Assembly: GCA_019670725.1 (NCBI GenBank)
Contig: AP024629.1
Span: forward strand, 3,534,001 to 3,598,000
Origin: Alphaproteobacteria bacterium SO-S41
GTDB lineage: Bacteria > Pseudomonadota > Alphaproteobacteria > Micropepsales > Micropepsaceae
Direction of reading: 5' to 3'
Length of the DNA stretch: 64,000 nt
The notes beneath the pieces were generated by a model. That model did no database searches. It saw only the letters and a list, made by a program, of their open reading frames with translations, and was not told the DNA's origin. Made by a program: the position numbers and the translations under genes. Below are positions 53,364 to 62,500 of the stretch, in pieces (within the stretch, counting starts at the first letter, position 1; each line of letters opens with the position of its first letter).

Positions 53364-54599
53364 CTAAAGCCCTAACGCGTGGCTGGCGGCGTAGATGATG
53401 ACACCGACCAGGCCGCCGACCAGCGTGCCGTTGATGCGGATATATTGGAGGTCGGGACCGACCTGGAGTTCCAGCTTGTCGACGATGGACTTGCTGTCCC
53501 AGGCCGCGACGACCTGGGCGACGACGCGGCCGATCTCGTGGCGGCGCGGGGCGACGAGACGGCCGACGACGGTCCGCGCCCAGGCATTGAGGCGGCCCTG
53601 CGTCGCATCGTTCGCCTGCAGCCAGGCGCCGAGATCGAGCAGCAATTTCTCGAGACGCGTTGCGAGCGCGGCGCTGTCGCCGGCGAGGAAGCGGGCCTCC
53701 AGATCGTCCCAAATGGAACGAGCGTGGTCGTGGAGCGCGGGGTCCTGGATGAGCTGGCGCTTGATCGCCTCGGCCTTCTCGGCGAGTTCGGGATCGTCGC
53801 GCAGCTGGGCGATGAAATTCTCGATGACCTGATGCAGCTCCATCCGCCAGGGATGATCGGGGGCCTGCATCTCCGCGAGCAGCGCCTGGATGCCGTCGGT
53901 GATTTTCGCGGCGATGAGGCGGTCGAGGAATTTCGGCATCCAGCGGGCCGAGCGCGCGGTGACCTGGCCCTTCAGGACATCGTCGTGCTCCTCCAGCGTC
54001 TTGGCGAGGCGTTGCAGGGCCCAGTCGAGCGCGACCTGCGAGCGGCCGTCGCTCCACGCCGCAGCGAGGATGCGCGAGGCAGCGGGCGCGGCGGGTACCG
54101 CGCCGGCGGCGGCGATGGCGGCGGAGCCGATCGCTTCGCGGATGGCGTTGGGGGGCAAGAGCAGGAGCGCGTCGGGGATGAGCGCGGTCATACGCTGGGC
54201 GAGCTTGACGGCCTCGCCGGGCTGCACCAGCCACTCGCCGCCCCAGCGCGCGAGTTCGAGCTGTTTCAGCTTGGCGTCGAGGACGTCGGCGGTGAGGAAG
54301 TTCGTCGCGATGAAACTGCCCAGCGCCTCGCCGATCCGCTCCTTGTTGCGCGGGATGATGCCGGTGTGCGGGATCGGCAGGCCGAGTGGGTGGCGGAAGA
54401 GTGCGGTGACCGCGAACCAGTCCGCGCAGGCGCCGACCATGCCGGCCTCGGCGAAGGCGCGGACCCAGCCGAGCCAGGGCAAGCTGCGCATGCCATAGCT
54501 CGCCGCGACGAAGATGACGGCCATCAGCACCAGCAGGCCGGTCGCAAGCGTGCGCATGCGCCTGAGGTCGCGCGCCCTTAAGTCGAGGGTATCGGCCAC
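53364..54599 (-). CDS. DUF445 family membrane protein
   Basis: 411 residues. One N-terminal helix (TLATGLLVLMAVIFVAASYGM) leads to the family motif GWVRAFAEAGMVGACADWFAVTALFRHPLGLPIPHTGIIPRNKERIGEALGSFI. Long helical repeats follow and a C-terminal helix (GTLVGGLVGVIIYAASHAL) closes it. DUF445/YjiN proteins are inner-membrane and uncharacterised. It lies between the GMC oxidoreductase and DUF2161 genes on the same strand. Confidence 0.88.
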   Translation of the reverse strand: MADTLDLRARDLRRMRTLATGLLVLMAVIFVAASYGMRSLPWLGWVRAFAEAGMVGACADWFAVTALFRHPLGLPIPHTGIIPRNKERIGEALGSFIATNFLTADVLDAKLKQLELARWGGEWLVQPGEAVKLAQRMTALIPDALLLLPPNAIREAIGSAAIAAAGAVPAAPAASRILAAAWSDGRSQVALDWALQRLAKTLEEHDDVLKGQVTARSARWMPKFLDRLIAAKITDGIQALLAEMQAPDHPWRMELHQVIENFIAQLRDDPELAEKAEAIKRQLIQDPALHDHARSIWDDLEARFLAGDSAALATRLEKLLLDLGAWLQANDATQGRLNAWARTVVGRLVAPRRHEIGRVVAQVVAAWDSKSIVDKLELQVGPDLQYIRINGTLVGGLVGVIIYAASHALGL

Positions 54600-54684
54600 G
54601 GCAGGTTCCCGCCCAGTTCACATCACCGCCCCGCGTCATGCGGGACGGCACCCTCAGTAAGCCCTTCGCAGTTGCAGCGAAAGC

Positions 54685-56352
54685 CTAGGCGACGCGGGCC
54701 AGCGCCGCGCGGCCGAGGATCATGTCGGCGGCTTTCTCGGCGATCATGATGGTCGGGGCGTTGGTGTTGCCCGAGACGAGCCGGGGCATGACCGAGGCAT
54801 CGACGACGCGCAGCGCTTCGATGCCGTGGACGCGCAGTTGCGGGTCGACGACGGCGCGCGGGCCGTGGCCCATCTGGCACGTGCCAACGGGGTGGTAGAT
54901 CGTGCCGCCGGCGTTCTGGGCATAGGCGAGCAGCTCGTCGTCGGTCTGGAGCGGCGCGCCCGGCATGATCTCCGATTCGATCCAGCGCTGCAGCGCCGGC
55001 TGGCCGGCGATGCGGCGGGCCCATTTCAGCGAGGCGATAGCGACTTCGCGATCGAGCGGATCGCTGAGATAGTTCGGCACGATGGTCGGATAGACCGTCG
55101 GGTCGGCCGATTTGAGGTGGATCGAGCCGCGGCTTTCGGGGCGAACCTGGCAGGGCGCGATGGTGAGGCCGGGCGCGCTGTCGAGCTGCATCTCGCCATC
55201 GCGGGCGAGGCGCTCCATGTCCATCGTCGCGGGCAGAATGTGATACTGGATGTCGGGGCTGGCGAGCTCGGGCCGCGACTTCACGAAGGCCGCGATGTGG
55301 GCCGCCGACAACGTGAGCAGTCCCTTGCGGCGGAAGGCGTATTTCAGCGTCTCGCCGATGAAGCGCCGCCCGCGGCTGAGTTCGTTGACCGAGATGGTCC
55401 CGGGACGCAACCGCCAGGTGGCGGAGATGACATAATGGTCCTGGAGGTTCTCGCCGACGCCGGGCACATCCGCGGCCACCGCGATGCCGAGCGCGCCGAG
55501 GCGCTGGGCGTCGCCGATGCCCGAAAGTTCGAGCAACTGGGGCGAGTTCACCGCGCCGCCGGCGAGGATGACCTCGCGCGCGGCATGGGCGGTGATGGTC
55601 TTCCCCCTCTGGGTGAATTCGACGCCAACGGCCTTCTTGCCATCGAGCAGAACGCGGCTCGCCAGCGCGCGGGTTTCGACGCGCAGATTGGGACGCTTCA
55701 TGGCCGGGTGGAGGTAGGCGACCGCGGCGGAATGGCGGCGGCCGTTCTTGACGGTGAGCTGGTAGTAGCCGGCGCCCTCCTGGCTCTCGCCGTTGACATC
55801 GCGGTTGCGCGGCAGGCCGGCCTCTTCGCAGGCGTCGATCACCGCGTCGGAAACCGGGTGGTGATCGGTCGCGTCGGAGACGTTGAGCGGGCCGCCGATG
55901 GCGTGCCAGGCGTCCTCGCCGCGTTCCTGGTGTTCGGCGCGGCGGAAATAGGGATGGACATCGTCCCAGCTCCAGCCTTCGCAGCCGAGCTGGCGCCAGC
56001 CGTCATAGTCGGCGTGCTGGCCGCGAATGTAGAGCAGGCCGTTGATCGAGGACGAGCCGCCCAGCACCTTGCCGCGCGGCCACATGTGGACGCGCCCGCC
56101 GGTGCCCGGATCGGCTTCGGTCGGATAGAGCCAGTTGACCTTGGGGTCTTTCAGCGTCCGGGCATAGCCCACGGGAATGTGAATCATCATGTTCGACATG
56201 AACTGCGAGGGCTCTTTCAGCGGCCGGTCGTCGCCGCCCGCCTCCAGCAGCAGCACCTTGGTCTTGCCGTCCGCCGACAGGCGATTGGCGAGGACGCAGC
56301 CGGCGCTGCCCGCGCCCACGATGATGTAGTCGGCCTCGATCTTGTCGCTCAC
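54685..56352 (-). CDS. GMC-family FAD oxidoreductase (choline-dehydrogenase-like)
   Basis: 555 residues. The FAD-binding start is YIIVGAGSAGCVLANRLS, then GKVLGGSSSINGLLYIRGQHADYDGW and the GMC signature REVILAGGAVNSPQLLELSGIG. The active-site histidine lies in YHPVGTCQMG, with the terminal VSGNTNAPTIMIAEKAADM. The family oxidises alcohols such as choline, polyethylene glycol or terpenoid alcohols; the substrate is unknown and no betaine-aldehyde gene is near. It is divergent from the first luciferase-like gene. Confidence 0.93.
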   Translation of the reverse strand: MSDKIEADYIIVGAGSAGCVLANRLSADGKTKVLLLEAGGDDRPLKEPSQFMSNMMIHIPVGYARTLKDPKVNWLYPTEADPGTGGRVHMWPRGKVLGGSSSINGLLYIRGQHADYDGWRQLGCEGWSWDDVHPYFRRAEHQERGEDAWHAIGGPLNVSDATDHHPVSDAVIDACEEAGLPRNRDVNGESQEGAGYYQLTVKNGRRHSAAVAYLHPAMKRPNLRVETRALASRVLLDGKKAVGVEFTQRGKTITAHAAREVILAGGAVNSPQLLELSGIGDAQRLGALGIAVAADVPGVGENLQDHYVISATWRLRPGTISVNELSRGRRFIGETLKYAFRRKGLLTLSAAHIAAFVKSRPELASPDIQYHILPATMDMERLARDGEMQLDSAPGLTIAPCQVRPESRGSIHLKSADPTVYPTIVPNYLSDPLDREVAIASLKWARRIAGQPALQRWIESEIMPGAPLQTDDELLAYAQNAGGTIYHPVGTCQMGHGPRAVVDPQLRVHGIEALRVVDASVMPRLVSGNTNAPTIMIAEKAADMILGRAALARVA

Positions 56353-56584
56353 CGGAATCTCCCTGGTCGTCGCGGACGATGGCCTTGACCCCGCCCGCCC
56401 TTGTTCTGATCACGGCACTAGAGCCGATTTCGCGCCGCACTCAAGAGCGCGGCAGCGGCTTTCGCGTTCCGCAACCCGCCGGGACTTAATCGTCCCATCA
56501 TTCCCGGCAGGCCCGCGGCAACTTGTGCGATCGCGGGGTTACGTGCCCAAATACGCGTCGAACGATGGCGGATGACCCACAACA

Positions 56585-57586
56585 ATGAGCTACGCCCTCA
56601 GCCTGCTCGACAAGAGCCTGATCCAGCGCGGCGAAGCGGCGCCGGCAGCGTTGGCGCGCACCACGGCGCTGGCGCAGCGCGCCGAACAATTGGGGTTTCA
56701 CCGGTTCTGGCTGGCCGAGCATCACGGCTTCAAGACGCATGCGAGCTCGGCGCCTGAAATCCTGATCGCCTTCATTCTCGCGCGGACGTCGCGGATCCGC
56801 GTCGGGGCGGGCGGCGTGATGCTGCAGCATTACAGCCCCTATAAGGTCGCCGAGACGTTCAACGTGCTGGCGGGCCTCGCGCCGGGGCGGGTCGATCTCG
56901 GCGTCGGCAAGGCGCCCGGCGGTTTCCCGCTGTCGACGCGGGCGCTGCAGGCGGAGAACGATCCGGCGCGGCGGCTGGATTTCGCGGAGAAGGTCGCCGC
57001 GGTCGACGATTTCATTCGGGCGCAGGCGGACGCCATCGCCATGCCGCTGCCGACCGTGCCGCCCGAGCGCTTCCTGCTGGGCGCGAGCGTCGACAGCGCG
57101 ATCCTGGCCGGCGAGCGGGGCTGGCGCTTTGTCTTTGCGGGGCAGTTCAACGGCGACGCCGATCTGATCGACCGGAGTTTCGCGGCCTATGCGAAGCTGA
57201 GCCCGGCCGCGCCTATTCTCTGCGTCTCCGCCTTCGTGGCGGCGCAGCAGCACGAGGCGGAAGAGAGGCTGGCAGGGCTTCGTGTCTTCAAGCTGCATCT
57301 GCCGGGCGGACAGAGCGTCAACCTCGGCACGCCCGAGCAGGCCGCAGAGTATGCGCGCCAGGCCGGCGTGACGGAGTTCAGGATCGAGGAAACCAAACCG
57401 AGCGTGCTCACCGGCACGGGGGCGCATGTGAAACGCGAACTCGACCGGCTGCACGACCGCCATGGGATCGGCGAGTTCGTGATCGATATGCCCGTCGCAG
57501 GCGAGGCCGAACGGTTCGCCGCCATCGAATTGTTGGCCAGGGATGTCATCGGGGCGCGGGCGCTTGCGCAGGAGAGCCAGTCGTGA
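56585..57586 (+). CDS. Luciferase-like monooxygenase, MsnO8 type
   Basis: 333 residues. The LLM-family start [41 protein letters not shown] and [16 protein letters not shown] are typical of the MsnO8-like group of F420/FMN-dependent monooxygenases. A role in oxidising an organosulfur or alkyl compound is only a family guess. Its TGA overlaps the GTG start of the next gene by 4 nt, so the two enzymes are probably made together and may share a pathway or a flavin reductase. Confidence 0.88.
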   Translation: MSYALSLLDKSLIQRGEAAPAALARTTALAQRAEQLGFHRFWLAEHHGFKTHASSAPEILIAFILARTSRIRVGAGGVMLQHYSPYKVAETFNVLAGLAPGRVDLGVGKAPGGFPLSTRALQAENDPARRLDFAEKVAAVDDFIRAQADAIAMPLPTVPPERFLLGASVDSAILAGERGWRFVFAGQFNGDADLIDRSFAAYAKLSPAAPILCVSAFVAAQQHEAEERLAGLRVFKLHLPGGQSVNLGTPEQAAEYARQAGVTEFRIEETKPSVLTGTGAHVKRELDRLHDRHGIGEFVIDMPVAGEAERFAAIELLARDVIGARALAQESQS

Positions 57587-58911
57587 CGAAACGCCAGATC
57601 ATCTTCGGCATCATGCTGCAGGGCGCAGGCGCCCACATGAATTCGTGGCGGCATCCCAGCAGCCCCGTCGATGCGAGCGTCAATTTCGACTTCTTCACGC
57701 GCACCGCGCGCAAGGCCGAGGAGAACGGCATCGCGTTCGCCTTCGTCGCCGATGGACTGTTCATCAACGAGAAGTCGGTGCCCCACTTCCTCAATCGGTT
57801 CGAGCCGATCACCATTCTTTCGGCGCTCGCGGTGGCGACAAAAAAGCTCGGCGTCGTCGGGACGATCTCGACCTCGTACAGCGAGCCGTTCACGATCGCG
57901 CGGCAGCTGGCCTCGATCGATCTCATCAGCGGCGGCCGCGCCGGATGGAATGCCGTGACCTCTCCGCTGGAGGGTTCGGGCCGGAACTACGGCAAGGATC
58001 ATCCCGAACATGGGCTGCGCTACGAGATCGCGGCCGAGTATCTGGATGTCGTCAAAGGCCTGTGGGATTCGTGGGACGACGATGCGTTCATCCGCAATCG
58101 CCAGACGGGCGCGTTCTTCGATCCCGCGGGCATGCACAGGCTGAACCATCAGGGGCGGTTCTTCTCTGTGGAAGGACCGTTGAACGCAGGACGGTCGGCG
58201 CAGGGACAGCCGGTGATCTTTCAGGCGGGCGCGTCGGAGCCGGGCATCGTTCTGGCCGGGCGTCACGCGGACGGCGTTTTCACCAACACGCCGCGGATCG
58301 ACGATGCGGCGACGCTGTATGCGCAACTGAAAGCGAGCGCCGTGGCGCATGGGCGGCGGGCGAGCGATCTCAAGGTCTTTCCGGGTATCGCACCCATCGT
58401 CGGCGCGACCGAGAAGGAGGCGGAGGAGAAGTATCTGGCGATCCGCGATCTCGTCTCGATCGAGGAGGCGCTCGCCTATCTCGGCCGTTTCTTCGATCAC
58501 CACGATTTCTCGCAATACAAATTGGATGCGACGTTTCCCGAACTGGGCAGCGTCGGCGAGAACAGTTTCCGGTCGACGACGGACCGCATCAAGAAGACCG
58601 CGCGGGAGCGAAACCAGACGCTGCGCGAAGTGGCGCTGAACGTGACGACGCCGCGCTCGCATTTCATCGGCACGGCCGACGCCATCGCGGATTCGCTGAT
58701 CAAATGGATCGAGGCGGATGCGGCCGACGGCTTCATCCTGGGCTTCCCGGTGATTGCCGAGGGGCTGGACGATTTCGTGCGCCATGTCGTGCCGGTGCTG
58801 GAAGAGCGCGGGGTCTACAGCCGCGATCTGCCGGGCGCGACACTGCGCGATCACCTGGGCTTGCCGTTCCGCGAAAGCCGCTACGCCGTCCACGCCAGGG
58901 CGGCGGAGTAA
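57583..58911 (+). CDS. NtaA/DmoA-type FMN-dependent monooxygenase
   Basis: 442 residues. It matches the nitrilotriacetate/dimethylsulfide monooxygenase group by [58 protein letters not shown] and the tail [10 protein letters not shown]. These enzymes need reduced FMN from a separate reductase, which is not in the window. Substrates are typically sulfur- or nitrogen-linked organics. The GTG start is coupled to the preceding gene. Confidence 0.92.
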   Translation: MTKRQIIFGIMLQGAGAHMNSWRHPSSPVDASVNFDFFTRTARKAEENGIAFAFVADGLFINEKSVPHFLNRFEPITILSALAVATKKLGVVGTISTSYSEPFTIARQLASIDLISGGRAGWNAVTSPLEGSGRNYGKDHPEHGLRYEIAAEYLDVVKGLWDSWDDDAFIRNRQTGAFFDPAGMHRLNHQGRFFSVEGPLNAGRSAQGQPVIFQAGASEPGIVLAGRHADGVFTNTPRIDDAATLYAQLKASAVAHGRRASDLKVFPGIAPIVGATEKEAEEKYLAIRDLVSIEEALAYLGRFFDHHDFSQYKLDATFPELGSVGENSFRSTTDRIKKTARERNQTLREVALNVTTPRSHFIGTADAIADSLIKWIEADAADGFILGFPVIAEGLDDFVRHVVPVLEERGVYSRDLPGATLRDHLGLPFRESRYAVHARAAE

Positions 58912-58916
58912 GCGGG

Positions 58917-59408
58917 GTGACGGATCGCTTCATCTACACCGTGATGGACGATCCGCGCGCGCTGCCGCTGATCGAGGCGCTGTCGGCGGATTACATCCGC
59001 CTTTACGGTGCGGAATATGGCGAGGACGCCGCGCTGGAGATGACGCGCTATCCCGCCGCGCGCTTCACGCCGCCCGAAGGCGCGTTCCTGCTGCTGCAAC
59101 GCGACGGCGTGACGATCGGCGGCGGGGCCTTCAAGTCGTATGGGCGGGAGACCGGCACGGCGGAGTTCAAGCGCATCTGGGTGCATGACGATTTCCGCCG
59201 CCAGGGACTGGCGCAGGCCATTCTCGTCGAGCTCGAGGCACAGGCGGCGCGGCAGGGCTATCGCCGGGTCTATCTTACGACCGGCTTCCGCCAAGCGGCC
59301 GCCACAGCCCTCTACCGGACGACCGGTTATACGCCGCTGTTCGACGTGAATGCCGACCTGAAGACTCTGCTCAAATTGCCCTTCGAGAAGACGCTCACCC
59401 CCGGTTGA
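58917..59408 (+). CDS. GNAT-family N-acetyltransferase
   Basis: 163 residues from a GTG 5 nt after the monooxygenase stop. The acetyl-CoA binding motif A is EFKRIWVHDDFRRQGLAQAIL, followed by RVYLTTGFRQAAATALYRTTGYTPL, a standard GNAT fold. Substrate is unknown. It closes a three-gene operon with the two luciferase-like enzymes and could acetylate a related product, or simply be carried along. The long frame reading upstream of it is a shadow of the monooxygenase gene. Confidence 0.85.
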   Translation: MTDRFIYTVMDDPRALPLIEALSADYIRLYGAEYGEDAALEMTRYPAARFTPPEGAFLLLQRDGVTIGGGAFKSYGRETGTAEFKRIWVHDDFRRQGLAQAILVELEAQAARQGYRRVYLTTGFRQAAATALYRTTGYTPLFDVNADLKTLLKLPFEKTLTPG

Positions 59409-59459
59409 GCCAAGCGCGATCTTTATTGCGCCACATTCCCTCCGCGACACTAGTGCGGA

Positions 59460-59477
59460 TTGTTCGCCAACGAACAA
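59460..59477. promoter_or_regulatory. Inverted repeat upstream of the autotransporter
   Basis: Perfect TTGTTCG-CCAA-CGAACAA, seven-base arms, 61-78 nt before the ATG. It has no T tract and so looks more like a protein-binding site than a terminator, although it also follows the GNAT stop by 51 nt. It is the only strong symmetrical element in the 129-nt gap. Confidence 0.45.
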
Positions 59478-59537
59478 AACTGATAGGGACGATGCCACCG
59501 AAGCGGATTCGTTTCGGGCGGGTTTCGGGGGGATTTC

Positions 59538-62500
59538 ATGGCGCAGAGCAACGAGTTGTCGACCTCGCAGGAGCGCCCTGCCCCGATCCGTAACGGACGC
59601 CGCGCCGACCGGCGCCTGAGCCACGGTTTGCTGCAAAGCTCGGCGATCGGAATCGCCCTTGCGGCATTGCTTGCGCTTCCTGGCATTGCATCCGCGGCGG
59701 GCGGCACGGGCGGAAACGGGTTTACCGGCGCCAGCGGCGGCACAGGCGGCAGCGGCCCAGACGGCGGCGCGGGCGGCACCGGTGATATCTCCGTCAACAG
59801 CGGCGGCGGCGGCGGCGGCGGCGGCGCCGGTAGCGGCGCCTCGAACGGTGGTCAGGGCGGTACGGGCGGCAATTCGGGCTCGACGGGCGGGGCGGGCGGA
59901 ACGTCCGGCAGCCCAATCGGTGGGGCGGGCGGCAATAGCAACGGCAATGGCGGCGCCGGCGGCGGCGGCGGCGGTTATAGCGCCATCGCCATAGGCACGC
60001 TCACTAACACCCTCACCCTGACAGGCGGCACCGGCGGCGCCGGCGGCGCACAGACGAACGTTAACGCCAATGGCGGCGGCGGCGGCGGCGGCGAGGGCGG
60101 CTATGGCGCGGTCGTCACCGGTGGCGGGGGCGGCCACTCGAATGCCGCCACGATCACGGGTGGCGCCGGCGGCAGCGGTGGTAACAGCTTGGGCGCAGCG
60201 GGCGGCAGCGGCGGTAGCGGCGGCGTCGGCGTTTTCTTCGCAGCGCCGGGGGCGAGCTTCCTCAATTCGGGAACAATCACCGGCGGCACGGGCGGCAGCA
60301 ACGGCAGCGGTCATCCTGCTCGCGGTCCGGGGTCTGTCGGTGCGGGCGGCGTCGGCATCGTCGGCTCAAGCCTTACGCTCACTAACAACGGCACGATTTC
60401 CGGCGGGCTGTCCGGTAGTGGCGCCCGCGCCGACGCCATCAGTTTTGGCGGTGGTTCAAACGTCCTGTTTCTTTCCAGTGGCGGCGTTACGGGAACGATC
60501 ATCGGCGACATCGCCTTTTCTGGGTCGCTCGGTCTCAACCCCGGCACGCCGGGCGCCGTCACACTTGGCAATGTGCTCAAGGGCGGCGGCAGCCTGGCGA
60601 AAGACGGCTCTGGCACGCTGACCCTCAGCGGGACGAACACCTATAGCGGCGGTACGATCATCAACAGCGGCGTGCTGTCGATTTCGTCGGACGCCAATCT
60701 GGGTGATGCTGCGGGCGCTGTGACCTTCGGCGGCAGCAGCACACTGCAGTTGACGGGCGACCTGTCCAGCGCGCGTGACGTCACACTGAACGCCATTGGA
60801 ACGTTCGAGGTCGCCGCCGGCGTTTCGACGGAGTGGTCGGGTTCGTTCAGCGGGATCGGCAGCGTCACCAAGACCGGGGCGGGCACGCTGATACTGAGCG
60901 GTGCGAACACCTATTTGCCCGGGACCTCGATCCTGGGCGGCACGCTGGCCGTGACGCAGGCCGGACTTGGCAATACCACCTCGATCGACCTCGATGGCGG
61001 AACGCTGCAGGCGCTGGAAGACATTGCCGCGCCGAGCGTCAATGTCGGTCTGGCCGGGGGCACGATCGATACGGACGTCTATAGTGTCGGCGTTTTCGGC
61101 GGCACCAGCTTCCTGGGCGAGCTGACCAAGACGGGGTCCGGCACGCTGTTTCTGTATGACACCGGCATCGGCAGCGGCGGCGTGAACGTCGCGGCCGGCA
61201 CGCTCGGCCTCGGCAGCGACGATGCCGCCGGCGACGGCCTCATCAAGCTGGCCGACGGCACGACGCTGATGGATTGCGGCTGCGGCATTTCACTTCTGAA
61301 CAATATCGAGGTCGCCGCCACCGGCACGGCGACGCTCGATGCCAATGGCTCGACGTTCAGCCCTTTCACGCTCAACGGCGTCATCAGCGGCGGCAATGTC
61401 AACTTCGTCAGCTCCGCTGGGCAGGGCGTGCTCATGCTCACCGGCGCGAACAGCTATCGCGATACGCTGATCCGTGAAAATGCTCTGGTGGTCCTGAGCG
61501 GCAACGGGACACTCGGCAGCGGCAATCTCGCCTTCGACCCGGCTGCGACCGACCCCATGACCCAAGGGCTCGGATTCCTGAATGACGCCGACTACACCTT
61601 CGGCGGCACGATCAGCGGCGCGGGCTTCATCTCCGTCCAGACGGCCGATCCCGCAACGACGATCACGCTGTCGGGCTCATCAACCAATTTCACCGGCATT
61701 GTCGCCCTGCTGAGCGGCAAGCTGGTGATCGACGGCGCCTTGGGCGATGTCGCCGGCAATACCGCCCAGATGCTGGTCGATGATTATGGCTGCGGCTGCG
61801 GCGCCAGCGCGACGCTGGGCGGCAGCGGAACGTTCTACGGCAGCATCGATGTCGGCGTGATCGGGGGCGGCGCGCTCAATGTGGGCAACAGCCCGGGCAC
61901 GCTGACCATCGCAGGCAATCTCAATCTCGGCAGCGGCACGATCCTCAATTTCGAACTGAACGAGCCGAGTGCAGTCGGCGGAGCGAACAACGACCTCATC
62001 AATGTCGGCGGCCTTCTGACGCTCGACGGCACGCTGAACACCATCGCCTGGGGCCCGAATTATGGCCCCGGTTACTACCGCCTGTTCAACTATGGCACCC
62101 TGCAGGATAACGGCCTCGCGATCGGGTCGATCGCAGGGTCGGGCCTCACGGCGAGCGTCCTGACGAATATCGACCACCAGGTGAACCTGCTGCTCAACGG
62201 CGGCGCGCAGGTCGTGCAGTACTGGGACGGCGCCGACACGACGGGCGCCAGCAATGCCGCCACCGGCGATGGCGGTGCGGGCACCTGGACCGGTACCTCC
62301 ACCAACTGGACGGCGCCCACGGGCTACGCGATCAACGATGTCTGGCGGATTCAGGTCGGTGTGTTCGCCGGCGCGGTCGGCGGCACGGTCACCGTGGAAG
62401 GCGAGCAGGCCTTTCAGGAACTGCGCTTCCAGACGAACGGCTACACGCTGGCCCCAGGCAACAACGCCAAGCTGATGACGACGGGCGGATTCTCGGTCGT

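Noticed and set aside
57543-58916. A long plus-strand frame leading into the GNAT gene
   Set aside because: It is the +1 shadow of the NtaA-type monooxygenase; only the last 164 codons match a family.
59700-60350. Regular GGC-rich repeats considered as a CRISPR or satellite array
   Set aside because: They are codons of the glycine-rich domain in frame; there is no constant repeat/spacer structure.
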